64,000 nt of DNA from Pleomorphomonas sp. NRK KF1 (GTDB lineage Bacteria; Pseudomonadota; Alphaproteobacteria; Rhizobiales; Pleomorphomonadaceae). The position numbers and the translations under genes are program-made. This document shows positions 24,289 through 32,738 of the stretch, in pieces. The notes below the pieces were generated by a model. That model did no database searches. It saw only the letters and a list, made by a program, of their open reading frames with translations, and was not told where the DNA came from. Every line of letters begins with the position of its first letter. Position 1 is the stretch's first letter. The stretch spans positions 186,001 through 250,000 of the forward strand of contig NZ_JAMDLH010000002.1 in the NCBI RefSeq assembly GCF_023721755.1. The letters are read 5' to 3'.

Positions 24289-24576
24289 ATGCAAGTCAAT
24301 CGTGACGACGAGATCCGTGCCCGTGCCTATCAACTCTGGGAAGAGGAAGGCCGTCCGGAGGGCAGAGCCGAGCAGCATTGGTTCACTGCGCGGGAAGCCC
24401 TATCCGTCGAGGAGAACCAGGACACGACCTATCTTCCGATCGACAACGGCACCGATGCCGAGCCGATCGAAGCAGTCGAAAATGCCGGCGAGTTTCCCAC
24501 GCTTACCGATCAGGGCGAGCAGCGGCTTCCTCGTCGCTCCAAACGGGACGATGAGTCCCTGCCGGCCAACAGCTGA
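24289..24576 (+). CDS. DUF2934 domain protein
   Basis: The 95-residue product has the DUF2934 signature at its N-terminus: IRARAYQLWEEEGRPEGRAE followed by QHW (about residues 9-33). The rest is an acidic, probably disordered tail ending in a basic patch RLPRRSKRDD. DUF2934 proteins are small cytoplasmic proteins widespread in Hyphomicrobiales and often preceded by general-stress promoters, as here. Function is unknown. The ATG follows GAAAGGAAACGCC. Confidence 0.85.
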   Translation: MQVNRDDEIRARAYQLWEEEGRPEGRAEQHWFTAREALSVEENQDTTYLPIDNGTDAEPIEAVENAGEFPTLTDQGEQRLPRRSKRDDESLPANS

Positions 24577-24680
24577 CGCCGCTCGCGCGGGTCGGCTTGC
24601 CGGAAGCGACCTGGGCTTGGGAAGATGGCACGCCGAGGCGAACTTGCGCCGTTTCGACCTCTCGCCTCGACCGCCCCGTA

Positions 24681-24956
24681 TCAGTGCTTGGTGACGTTGC
24701 CCTGATAGTCGAGGCGAACGAGAGACGGAATGCCGTTCAGCCTCGCGCTGCCGCGCCAGACCCCGTCGGTTCCCAGCACGAGATCGGCGACATGCGTGTA
24801 GCCGGCCCCTTCGATCCAGGCCTTGGCCTGGGCTTTGGTGAAGCTGTTCTCGCCGGAGACCGGAGCCTTCACCGACGCCCGTTCCTGTGCCAGCGTCAGG
24901 CCGGCGACTGACACGAGCGTCGCGGACAACGCAATTGCGGCGATTGTTCCCTTCAT
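24681..24956 (-). CDS. Small secreted PepSY-like protein
   Basis: The 91-residue product has a signal peptide of about 23 residues (ending GLTLA before QERA) and a compact domain with FTKAQAKAWIEGAGYTHVAD, GTDGVWRGSARLNG and VRLDYQGNVTKH. This layout (a helix, then strands ending in a DxxG turn) resembles PepSY-like small periplasmic proteins. An upstream in-frame GTG at 24962 sits too close to the AAGGA ribosome site, so the ATG at 24956 is preferred. It has its own stress-type promoter motif and is divergent from the LacI gene at 25151. Confidence 0.75.
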   Translation of the reverse strand: MKGTIAAIALSATLVSVAGLTLAQERASVKAPVSGENSFTKAQAKAWIEGAGYTHVADLVLGTDGVWRGSARLNGIPSLVRLDYQGNVTKH

Positions 24957-24989
24957 CGTCACATCCTTTCACCTTGCGAAGTTGTTTCA

Positions 24990-25014
24990 AACAACCGCAG
25001 CGGAGGATTGTTCC
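24990..25014 (-). promoter_or_regulatory. EcfG/RpoE2-type promoter of the PepSY-like gene
   Basis: Read on the minus strand, GGAAC (25014-25010) is followed after 17 nt by GTT (24992-24990). The start codon is 34 bp downstream. This matches the alphaproteobacterial general-stress consensus. Confidence 0.65.
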
Positions 25015-25100
25015 CTGCGAGAGCGCTTCGTGATGCCGGTGGTTGGCACACGCTCCACCGGAATTTCCGAAGCACGGCTTGACGACGTTCGCCCGCTAGA

Positions 25101-25128
25101 TTATTCGTATCACTAATACGTATAATAA
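25101..25128. promoter_or_regulatory. Inverted repeat before the LacI gene, candidate autoregulatory operator
   Basis: TTATTCGTAT-CACT-AATACGTATAATAA contains CGTAT (25106-25110) and its complement ATACG (25116-25120) within a longer, imperfect AT-rich palindrome. It lies 23 bp before the regulator start and probably overlaps its promoter (TATAATAA). Confidence 0.55.
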
Positions 25129-25150
25129 GACTACGGGCGGAAACAAACCC

Positions 25151-26152
25151 ATGAAGCGTCCCACGCAGAAAGACGTCGCCAAGCTGGCAGGCGTCTCGCA
25201 GGCGGCTGTGTCCATGGTGCTGAGCGGAACCGGCGCACCGACGGTGTCCCCCGACACCTGGGCACGCATCACAGAGGCAGCCAAGGCGCTGGGATATGCG
25301 CCAAATCGCTTTGCACAGGCGCTCAAGACGCGCCGGACGATGACCATCGCCTGTATTGTCCCCGACATCACCAATCCCTTCTATCCCGTGCTGATCCGTG
25401 GCGTGCAGGCCGTCGCGCAGGAGGGCGCCTACGATGTCATCACCGTCAACACCGACGGCGACCCGGCCCGCGAGCGGCACTTCCTCGACTGGGCGCATCA
25501 GGGTCGGGTGGACGGTGTCATCGGCGTGTTCTTCACCCTCACGGCAACGGATTTCCGTTCGCTGGTCGAAGCGGGCGTTCCGGTGGTGCGCATCGAGTCG
25601 GCCCGCAAGAAGGGTGGCGATATCGCCATCGACGATATTTTCGTCGATAGCCACGAGGCGGCCCATGCCGTGGTCGACTACCTCATCGGACGAGGCCATC
25701 GCCGCATTGCCATGCTGGCTGGTACCGGTGGCCCGCAGCGCGTGCGGGTCGAAGGTTACCGCGAAGCCATGGCGGCGGCCGGAGCGCCCGCCTCCGTCAC
25801 CATAACCGAAGCGTTCAGCGAGGAAGCCGGCTTCACTGCCGCGCAATCCATACTCGAAAGCGGCTACGAGCCGACGGCCATCTTTGCCGCCAACGATCTG
25901 ATGGCAATCGGAGTCATGCGGGCATTGCGCGATCGAGGACTGCGCATCCCCGAGGATGTGGCGGTGGTCGGCTTCGACGACATTTCACCGGCCAGCCTGG
26001 TGTCGCCACCGCTGACGACGGTCAGCCAATTCCAGGCCCGGATGGGCGAACTGGCAGCCGAGGCCCTGCTTCAGCGGTTGCGCGGGTTGAGGCCATCTCA
26101 CGGGACCACGGAAGAGGTTCGCTTTCAGCTTGTCGAACGCGCATCGGCCTGA
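25151..26152 (+). CDS. LacI-family regulator of the ADP-ribosylglycohydrolase-containing ABC operon
   Basis: The 333-residue product has a standard LacI helix-turn-helix ([20 protein letters not shown]) and hinge ([16 protein letters not shown]). A periplasmic-binding-protein-like domain follows, with [34 protein letters not shown], and the C-terminal [14 protein letters not shown]. Length and layout are normal. It lies 168 bp upstream of the substrate-binding-protein gene in the same direction and probably regulates the five genes that follow, with the transported sugar or a product as effector. Confidence 0.93.
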   Translation: MKRPTQKDVAKLAGVSQAAVSMVLSGTGAPTVSPDTWARITEAAKALGYAPNRFAQALKTRRTMTIACIVPDITNPFYPVLIRGVQAVAQEGAYDVITVNTDGDPARERHFLDWAHQGRVDGVIGVFFTLTATDFRSLVEAGVPVVRIESARKKGGDIAIDDIFVDSHEAAHAVVDYLIGRGHRRIAMLAGTGGPQRVRVEGYREAMAAAGAPASVTITEAFSEEAGFTAAQSILESGYEPTAIFAANDLMAIGVMRALRDRGLRIPEDVAVVGFDDISPASLVSPPLTTVSQFQARMGELAAEALLQRLRGLRPSHGTTEEVRFQLVERASA

Positions 26153-26320
26153 AGACCGAGCCATTCAGGCGCGTTCGAATGGAGGATTTGCCCCCCGGTC
26201 TTTTCCGGCGGGAAGCGGTCGGCCCGGAAAGTCGACCGGAAGAGGAGCCGGCTCACGCGATCGACGAGGTCGAGACAGCAAGCGCGTCGAACCGGAAAGA
26301 ACAACAAGGTGGAGGACACA

Positions 26321-27640
26321 ATGGACAGACGGACATTTCTCGCGGGAAGCCTGGGCGCGTCTCTCGTTCCCTTCATGAACCGCATGGCCTTTGCCGCCGG
26401 CAAGCCGGTGACGTGGTGGTATGAAAGTGCCGCGCCGGCGCAGCAGGAGGCCATCGCCAACGTGCTGGTGGCCGGCTTCAACGCCGCCCATCCGGACTAC
26501 AGCCTGGCGATCGACTACCGCGGCTCCGAGCTCGACAAGCAGATGCGCGTCGCGCTCCTCTCTGGAAACGGCCCGGACGTCGTCTACACCGCCGGCCCGA
26601 GCTACGTGGCCCCGATGGCACGCGCCGGCCAGTTGCTGGCACTCGACGACTATGCCGAGAAGCTTGGCTGGAACAAGCGGGTCCTGCCGGTGTTCCTCGA
26701 GATGGGCAAATACGACGGCAAACTCTATGCCGTGCCCAAGACCTACGAGACCCTCGGCCTGTTCTACAACAAGGCCGTCCTCAACAAGAACGGCTGGAAG
26801 GCGCCCACCACGCTCGCCGAAATGGAAGCGTTGGCCGACGAGGCGCTCAAGGCCAAGCTCGTTCCCTTCGCTTCCGGCAACGCCGGCTGGCGCGGCAACA
26901 ATGAGCATTACGTCACCATCGTCTTCAACTCGATCGCCGGCCCCGAGAACGTCTACAAGGCTCTGACGGGCGAAATCCCCTGGACGGCCGAGCCCTTCGT
27001 GGCGGCGATCAACAAGCTGAACGACTGGTGGCAGAAGGGCTACTTCGGGCCCGACTATTTCTCGCTCGAAACCGAGCAGTTCTTCGCCCAGATGGCCGCT
27101 GGCCGGTCGCCGATGCTGCCGAGCGGCACCTGGCACTTCCAGTACATCCAGTCCTACTTCAAGGAAAATGCCGATCAGTGCGGCTTCGTCGGCTTCCCGA
27201 GCGCCGAAGGGCTCGGCGGGCCGGTCTATGCACTGGGTGTCGGTTCGACCCTGTCCATCGCAGCGGCCTCGCAGAACCCGGACGGAGCGGCGGCAGCAAT
27301 CGACTACGTCTTCTCGCCGGAGTTCTACGGCGCCATGAACTCCGTGTGGCAGGGTGAATGGAACACGCCGCTGGTCGACCTCAGCATGGTCAAGATCAGC
27401 AACGACGTGCCGGCCCTCTATGCCGAGACCATGAAGACGCTGGCCGAGTCGGTCGCCAAGAACCAGTACGGCTACACGTCCTGGACATTCCTGCCGCCAG
27501 CTACCGACACGCAGCTGATCAACGGCATCGAAGAGGTTTGGCTCGGCCGGGCGACGGTCGCCGACTATCTTGCTCAGTTGGACGCCACGTTCCAGCAGGA
27601 AAAGGCAGACGGCAAGGTGCCGGCCGTACCGGCCCGCTGA
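26321..27640 (+). CDS. CUT1 ABC sugar-binding protein with Tat-like signal
   Basis: The 439-residue product is an extracellular solute-binding protein of the maltose/oligosaccharide type. Its leader has a twin arginine in DRRTFLAGSLGAS and ends near FAAGKP, suggesting Tat export. The mature part has VTWWYESAAPAQQEAI, SGNGPDVVYTAGPSYVAPMA, and YGKLYAVPKTYETLGLFYN-like wording (here DGKLYAVPKTYETLGLFYNK). The ATG at 26321 follows AAGGTGGAGGACACA. Two permease genes, an ADP-ribosylglycohydrolase-family gene and an ATPase gene follow in the same direction. The ligand is not evident. Confidence 0.92.
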   Translation: MDRRTFLAGSLGASLVPFMNRMAFAAGKPVTWWYESAAPAQQEAIANVLVAGFNAAHPDYSLAIDYRGSELDKQMRVALLSGNGPDVVYTAGPSYVAPMARAGQLLALDDYAEKLGWNKRVLPVFLEMGKYDGKLYAVPKTYETLGLFYNKAVLNKNGWKAPTTLAEMEALADEALKAKLVPFASGNAGWRGNNEHYVTIVFNSIAGPENVYKALTGEIPWTAEPFVAAINKLNDWWQKGYFGPDYFSLETEQFFAQMAAGRSPMLPSGTWHFQYIQSYFKENADQCGFVGFPSAEGLGGPVYALGVGSTLSIAAASQNPDGAAAAIDYVFSPEFYGAMNSVWQGEWNTPLVDLSMVKISNDVPALYAETMKTLAESVAKNQYGYTSWTFLPPATDTQLINGIEEVWLGRATVADYLAQLDATFQQEKADGKVPAVPAR

Positions 27641-27702
27641 CATTCCGAGCGGCGTACGTTCCCGCAGACGCACGCCGTTCCGCTCCTTCGTGATCGCATC
27701 GT

Positions 27703-27728
27703 CCGGAACGCGGTTCCCGCCGTTCCGG
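27703..27728 (+). other. Hairpin between binding-protein and permease genes
   Basis: CCGGAACG (27703-27710) pairs with CGTTCCGG (27721-27728) across a 10-nt loop in the 150-bp gap after the binding-protein gene. Such stem-loops commonly stabilise the upstream mRNA so that binding protein is made in excess over permease. There is no T-run, so it is not a typical terminator. Confidence 0.5.
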
Positions 27729-27790
27729 GCGATACCCCAGCTCGACGGATGGAGGCGGCCTCGGTCGCTTCCGCTCGCCGGAGACACCCC

Positions 27791-28636
27791 ATGCATCGCC
27801 TTTATCTGATCCCGACGTTGCTCATCAACGTCGTCATCATCTTCATTCCCGCCGCGCTGACCATTGCGCTGGCCTTCTGCCGCTGGGACGGCATCGGCAC
27901 GCCGGTGTTCATCGGGCTCGCCAACTTCCGGCAGCTCTTCGCCGATCGCGTGTTCTGGATGGCGCTCGGCAACAACATCATCTGGACGGCCATCTTCCTG
28001 ACGGTGCCGATCGCCATGGGATTGCTCGCCGCAACCATGATGTTGATCGCCCGTCGCGGCAGCGCCTTCTTCCAGGTTATCTACTTCCTGCCGATGGTGA
28101 TCGCCACCGCCATCACGGCTCGTGTCTGGCAGGGCATGATCTACTCGCCACTCACGGGCATCGCCGGCCTCGTCACGCGCGCCGGCTTCCCGGTTCCCAA
28201 TCCGCTGACGCAGCCGTCGACCGCCCTCTACGGCATCGCCGTCGTCGACCTCTGGCACTGGTGGGGCTTTCTCTGCGTCATCTTCTTCGCGGCGCTGCGG
28301 CAGGTGCCGCAGGAACAGATCGAAGCGGCCCGCATCGAAGGGGCGAGCTTCTGGCAGATGCTGCGCTACGTGCTCTTGCCCGGCATCCGGCCGACCATCA
28401 CGCTGATGATGATCATGACCATCATCTGGTCGTTCCTGGTGTTCGACTTCGTCTACATCCTGACCCAGGGCGGCCCGGCCTTCTCCAGCGAGGTTCTCTC
28501 GACGCTCGCCTATCGCAGCGCCTTCTACGACCTCGCCGTCGGCAAGGCCGCCGCCGTGGCCGTAGTGATCAGCCTGTTCGGCCTTGCGACCACCGCCTTT
28601 TACATCCGACTGCAGGCGAAGGAGTTCGACCAATGA
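27791..28636 (+). CDS. CUT1 ABC permease, MalF type
   Basis: The 281-residue product is an inner-membrane permease with about six helices (first near residues 4-26, NVVIIFIPAALTIALAFC). The cytoplasmic EAA loop is EAARIEGASFWQMLRYVLLP, the contact site for the ATPase. The ATG at 27791 follows CGGAGACACCCC; the frame is open 14 codons upstream without a ribosome site. The next permease gene overlaps its stop by 4 bp, so the two are translated together as a heterodimer. Confidence 0.92.
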   Translation: MHRLYLIPTLLINVVIIFIPAALTIALAFCRWDGIGTPVFIGLANFRQLFADRVFWMALGNNIIWTAIFLTVPIAMGLLAATMMLIARRGSAFFQVIYFLPMVIATAITARVWQGMIYSPLTGIAGLVTRAGFPVPNPLTQPSTALYGIAVVDLWHWWGFLCVIFFAALRQVPQEQIEAARIEGASFWQMLRYVLLPGIRPTITLMMIMTIIWSFLVFDFVYILTQGGPAFSSEVLSTLAYRSAFYDLAVGKAAAVAVVISLFGLATTAFYIRLQAKEFDQ

Positions 28637-29466
28637 GGCTGATCGAAAGCCGGACGACCTTCGTCCTCACCTACACGGCGCTGGCGATCCTTCTGCTGAT
28701 CACCCTGTTCCCGATCGCCCTCCTGGTGCTCAACTCACTGAAACCGGCGACGCAGATCGTCCAGAGCCCGCTTGCCTGGCCGGAAACCTATCGCTGGGAC
28801 AACTTCGTCCGGGCCTGGAACGACGCCCGCTTCGGCACCACCATGCTCAACTCGGCGATGCTGGCGGCGATGACCATCGTGCTGGTCTGTTCCACCGGCT
28901 CGCTCACCGCCTACGTGCTGGCGCGCCGCAAGATCAAGAGCTGGAAGATCGTCACCTTCTACCTGCTCGCCACCACAACGGCGCCGATCCAGCTGTTCCT
29001 GTTCCCGCTCTACTTCGGCTTCGCCAAACTCGGGCTCATCAACAACGTCTTCGCGGTGTCGCTGATCTACACGGCCATCTACTCGCCCTTCGCGGTGATG
29101 CTGCTCAGAACCTACTTCCTCGCCGTTCCGAAGGAACTGGAGGAAGCGGCGCTGATCGATGGAGCCACCCACTGGCAGGTGTTTTCCAAGGTGATGCTGC
29201 CGATCGTCTCGCCCGGCATCCTCACCGTGGCGCTGATCATCGGCCTCTACTCCTGGAACGAGTTCCTGATCGCCACGACCTTCCTGCAGCGGACCGACCG
29301 GCTGACCGCCGTCGTCTCCTTCTTCCTGCTGTCCGGCCAGTACACCTCCGACTGGGGGGAGATCATGGCCGCAGCCCTCATCATCGTGCTGCCGGTGATC
29401 GTCCTGTTCGTCGCCCTGCAGCGCCGCTTCATCGAAGGCATGGCCGGCGGTTCGGTCAAAGGCTGA
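28633..29466 (+). CDS. CUT1 ABC permease, MalG type
   Basis: The 277-residue product has a first membrane helix near residues 10-33 (LTYTALAILLLITLFPIALL). The MalG-type EAA loop is EEAALIDGATHWQVFSKVML, and the C-terminus ends RFIEGMAGGSVKG, a shape typical of this subunit. The start overlaps the MalF-type stop (ATGA). It forms the membrane channel with the preceding permease. Confidence 0.92.
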   Translation: MRLIESRTTFVLTYTALAILLLITLFPIALLVLNSLKPATQIVQSPLAWPETYRWDNFVRAWNDARFGTTMLNSAMLAAMTIVLVCSTGSLTAYVLARRKIKSWKIVTFYLLATTTAPIQLFLFPLYFGFAKLGLINNVFAVSLIYTAIYSPFAVMLLRTYFLAVPKELEEAALIDGATHWQVFSKVMLPIVSPGILTVALIIGLYSWNEFLIATTFLQRTDRLTAVVSFFLLSGQYTSDWGEIMAAALIIVLPVIVLFVALQRRFIEGMAGGSVKG

Positions 29467-29503
29467 ACCCCGCGTTCCCGCAAACACCTACCGGAGAGTT
29501 CCG

Positions 29504-31612
29504 ATGTCCCTCCCCTCCGACTATCTCGAACGCGTCTACGCCGGCGTCCTTGGCAAGCTGATCGGCGTCTACCTCGGCCGCCCCTTCGAGGGCTGGACCT
29601 ATGCCAAGATCATGGAGAAGCTCGGCCCCATCGACTATTACGTCCACGAGAGGCTCGGCCAGCATCTCGTCGTCACCGACGATGACGTCGCCGGGACCTT
29701 CACCTTCCTGAGAGCGCTCGAGGATTACGGCGTCTCGCCCGACCTCTCTTCCGAAGATATCGGCAAGTCCTGGCTCAACTATCTGATCGAGCACCGGTCC
29801 ATCCTCTGGTGGGGCGGCAACGGCAACTCGACCGAGCACACCGCCTGGCTCAATCTCAAGCGCGGCATTCCGGCGCCCGCTTCCGGTTCGATCGCCACCA
29901 ACGGGGTCACGGTGGCCGAGCAGATCGGCGCCCAGATCTTCATCGACGGCTGGGCCATGGTGGCTCCGGGCCAGCCCGAGCTCGCCGCCCGGCTCGCTCG
30001 GGCCGCCGGTCGGGTCAGCCACGACGGCGAATCCGTCCACGCCGCCGCGCTCTGGGCGGCGATGGAGGCGGAAGCCTTCGTCTCGAAGGATATCGACCAT
30101 CTGATCGACACAGGTCTCTCGGTCATCCCCAAGGATTGTCTGATTGCCCGGCTGATCGCCGATATCCGCCGCTGGCACGCCGAGAACCCCGACTGGCTGA
30201 CGACGCGGCAACTCATCCAGGACACCTATGGCTACGACAAGTTCCCCGGCAATTGCCATGTCGTGCCCAACCACGCGCTGATGATCATGGCGATGCTCTA
30301 CGCGCCGCACGACTTCCAGGCGGCGCAGCGCATCGTCAACACCGCCGGCTGGGATACCGACTGCAATGCCGGCAACGTCGGCTGCCTCAGCGGACTGATG
30401 CTCGGTCTCGACGGCATCGAGGCCGGTCCCGACTGGCGCGGCCCGGTCGCCGACCGTCTGCTGATCTCCTCGGCCGACGGCGGCAACGGCATCAACGACG
30501 CCGTGCGTATCGCCTACTATGTTGCAAATCTCGGTCGCCAGCTGGCCGGCGAAGCGCCCCTTCCCTCACCCAAGGATGGCGCCCGCTTCCACTTCTCGCT
30601 GCCGGGCAGCGTCCAGGGCTTCCGCCCGGACCCGAGGACGAATGCCAATCCGGCGCTGCGGGTTGGCAACTGCGCCCTCGGCGATGGTCGGGCGCTGGAG
30701 GTAGCCTACACGGCGTTGGCGCCGGGCCAGGTGGCCGCCGCGACAACGCCGACCTTCGCACCGCCCGCCGTCACGGAAATGCGCACCTACGAACTGATGG
30801 CGACGCCAACCGTCTATCCCGGCCAGAGGGTGCGTGCCCGCGTGGTCGCGCCGAAGGACAACTCGGGTGCCGTCGACGTGCGCCTGACGCTGAAGGTGTT
30901 CGGCGAAAAGGACCGCCTCGTCGATGTCGACGGCAAGCCGGCGCAGCTGGCGCCGGGTGCCGAAACGGTTCTCGAATGGCGCCTGCCGGAGTTCGACGGT
31001 CAGCCGATCGGCGAGGTCGGCGTCGCCATTACCACCCAAGCCCAACGGGCCGACGGCCGCGTGCTCATCGACTGGTTGCGCTGGGAGGGCACTCCGGAAG
31101 TCACGCTGCGCCGGCCGAAGGCGGACGGCGACTTCTGGCGCATGGCCTGGGTCAACGGCGTCAGTTTCTTCTCCAAGCTGTTCCCGCCGAGCTTCCGTAT
31201 TTCCCAGGCGGTCGGCGAGGGCATGGTCAGCCACGGCACGCGGGAATGGGCCGATTATAGAGTGAAGACCGATCTCACGGTGCATCTCGGCAGCTACGGC
31301 GGCCTTGCGGTACGCGTTCAGGGCCTCCGTCGTTACTACGGCATCCGCCTCGTTCGCGACGGCCGGCTGCAGATCGTCAAGGTGCGCGACGAGACGGTCT
31401 CGGTGCTCGCCGAGGCGCCCTTCAACTTCGTCTTTGAAAAGGCGGTGCCGATGGAGGTGTGCGTCAGCGGCGTCACCATCTCCGCCATGGTCGGGGGCAC
31501 GCGCCTTGAGGCCCGCGACGACAGCGATACCGCCATTGCCGACGGCGGCATCGGTCTCGTCATTCACGAAGGTGCGCTGTCGACCGACTCTGTCAGCGTT
31601 TCGGCCGCCTGA
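29504..31612 (+). CDS. ADP-ribosylglycohydrolase-family protein with C-terminal beta modules
   Basis: The 702-residue product starts with an ADP-ribosylglycohydrolase (ARH/DraG-like) domain of about 370 residues. RVYAGVLGKLIGVYLGRPFE opens the fold, VTDDDVAGT (Thr58-Asp61) supplies metal ligands, and GWDTDCNAGNVGCLSG (near residue 282) supplies the second metal-binding motif. The rest (about 385-702) is beta-rich with no catalytic motif I know; GLAVRVQGLRRYYGIRLVRD suggests a concanavalin-like, possibly carbohydrate-binding module. There is no signal peptide, so it acts in the cytoplasm. It lies between permease and ATPase genes of a sugar ABC operon, which implies that it cleaves the imported compound, perhaps an N- or O-riboside or another glycoside. 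The substrate is unknown. Confidence 0.85.
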   Translation: MSLPSDYLERVYAGVLGKLIGVYLGRPFEGWTYAKIMEKLGPIDYYVHERLGQHLVVTDDDVAGTFTFLRALEDYGVSPDLSSEDIGKSWLNYLIEHRSILWWGGNGNSTEHTAWLNLKRGIPAPASGSIATNGVTVAEQIGAQIFIDGWAMVAPGQPELAARLARAAGRVSHDGESVHAAALWAAMEAEAFVSKDIDHLIDTGLSVIPKDCLIARLIADIRRWHAENPDWLTTRQLIQDTYGYDKFPGNCHVVPNHALMIMAMLYAPHDFQAAQRIVNTAGWDTDCNAGNVGCLSGLMLGLDGIEAGPDWRGPVADRLLISSADGGNGINDAVRIAYYVANLGRQLAGEAPLPSPKDGARFHFSLPGSVQGFRPDPRTNANPALRVGNCALGDGRALEVAYTALAPGQVAAATTPTFAPPAVTEMRTYELMATPTVYPGQRVRARVVAPKDNSGAVDVRLTLKVFGEKDRLVDVDGKPAQLAPGAETVLEWRLPEFDGQPIGEVGVAITTQAQRADGRVLIDWLRWEGTPEVTLRRPKADGDFWRMAWVNGVSFFSKLFPPSFRISQAVGEGMVSHGTREWADYRVKTDLTVHLGSYGGLAVRVQGLRRYYGIRLVRDGRLQIVKVRDETVSVLAEAPFNFVFEKAVPMEVCVSGVTISAMVGGTRLEARDDSDTAIADGGIGLVIHEGALSTDSVSVSAA

Positions 31613-31634
31613 GACGGAATAGGGAGACAACAAA

Positions 31635-32696
31635 ATGGCATCGGTCTCGATCCGCGAGGCGGTCAAGAATTTCGGCGCCGCCAAGGTGATCCACGGCGTG
31701 TCCGTGGACATCGCCGACGGCGAGTTCGTCGTGCTGGTCGGTCCGTCCGGTTGCGGCAAGTCGACGCTGCTCCGGATGATCGCCGGACTTGAGGACATCT
31801 CGGGCGGCACCATTTCCATCGGCGGGCGGGTGGTCAACGACCTGCCGCCGAAAGCGCGCGACATATCCATGGTGTTCCAGAACTACGCCCTCTACCCACA
31901 CATGACGGTGGCGCAGAACATGGCCTTTTCGCTGACGCTGGCCGGAGCGCCGGCGGCCGAGAAAGCGCAGAAAGTCGGGGCGGCAGCCGAGATCCTAGGC
32001 CTTACACCGTTGCTCGACCGCTACCCGCGACAGCTCTCGGGGGGCCAGCGGCAGCGCGTCGCCATGGGCCGGTCCATCGTCCGGAACCCGCAGGTGTTCC
32101 TGTTCGACGAGCCGCTCTCCAATCTGGACGCCAAGCTGCGCGTTTCCATGCGCGCCGAGATCAAGGCGCTGCACCGACGGCTCGGCACCACAACGGTCTA
32201 TGTAACGCATGACCAGGTGGAGGCGATGACGCTCGCCGACCGTATCGTCGTCATGCAGGCCGGGCGCGTCGAACAGGCCGGCGCACCGATCGAACTCTAC
32301 GATCGGCCAGAGAATACCTTCGTCGCCCAGTTCATCGGCTCCCCCTCGATGAACATCCTCCCAGGGCGGCGTCAGGGAAGCGGTGCCGTGCTCGACAACG
32401 GCGGCACGGTCGCCGCTTCCCTTCCAACCAGTCTCGAAGAGGGGCGACATATTCTGGTCGGCAAACGGCCGGAGAACGTCCGATTAACAGATACGGACGG
32501 CCTGCAAGCCACCGTCAAGGTGGTCGAACCGACGGGCTCGGAAACCTATGCGGTGTTCGATGTCGGCGGAGAAGAGGTGGTCGGCCTGTTCCGGGACCGC
32601 GTCGACCTGCGCGAGCAGCAGGCCGTGCGGCTGTCGTTCGACGACGGCCCGCTCCATCTGTTCGACGCCGAGACGAAACGCCGTCTTTCCGAATGA
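31635..32696 (+). CDS. CUT1 ABC transporter ATPase (MalK/UgpC type)
   Basis: The 353-residue product has Walker [10 protein letters not shown], the Q-loop [12 protein letters not shown], the ABC signature [14 protein letters not shown], Walker [13 protein letters not shown] and the switch His in [11 protein letters not shown]-terminal OB-type regulatory domain follows (about 240-353, with GKRPENVRL). It ends the operon that begins with the binding-protein gene at 26321. The start ATG follows AATAGGGAGACAACAAA. Confidence 0.94.
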   Translation: MASVSIREAVKNFGAAKVIHGVSVDIADGEFVVLVGPSGCGKSTLLRMIAGLEDISGGTISIGGRVVNDLPPKARDISMVFQNYALYPHMTVAQNMAFSLTLAGAPAAEKAQKVGAAAEILGLTPLLDRYPRQLSGGQRQRVAMGRSIVRNPQVFLFDEPLSNLDAKLRVSMRAEIKALHRRLGTTTVYVTHDQVEAMTLADRIVVMQAGRVEQAGAPIELYDRPENTFVAQFIGSPSMNILPGRRQGSGAVLDNGGTVAASLPTSLEEGRHILVGKRPENVRLTDTDGLQATVKVVEPTGSETYAVFDVGGEEVVGLFRDRVDLREQQAVRLSFDDGPLHLFDAETKRRLSE

Positions 32697-32701
32697 GCAT
32701 T

Positions 32702-32730
32702 GGCCGGTGGACCGCACCGATCCACCGGCC
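32702..32730. terminator. Hairpin between convergent ABC ATPase genes
   Basis: GGCCGGTGGA (32702-32711) pairs exactly with TCCACCGGCC (32721-32730) across a 9-nt loop. It fills the 42-bp gap between two convergent stop codons and lacks a T-run. Confidence 0.6.
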
Positions 32731-32738
32731 GAGCCCGT

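Noticed and set aside
26147-26170. Inverted repeat GCCTGAA/TTCAGGC at the end of the second LacI gene
   Set aside because: The arms are only 7 bp, they overlap the stop codon and no T-run follows; it is too weak to call a terminator or operator.
26165-28633. 822-codon minus-strand frame opposite the ABC genes
   Set aside because: It is very Asp/Gly/His/Arg-rich, spans three plus-strand genes and their gaps, and shows no motif.
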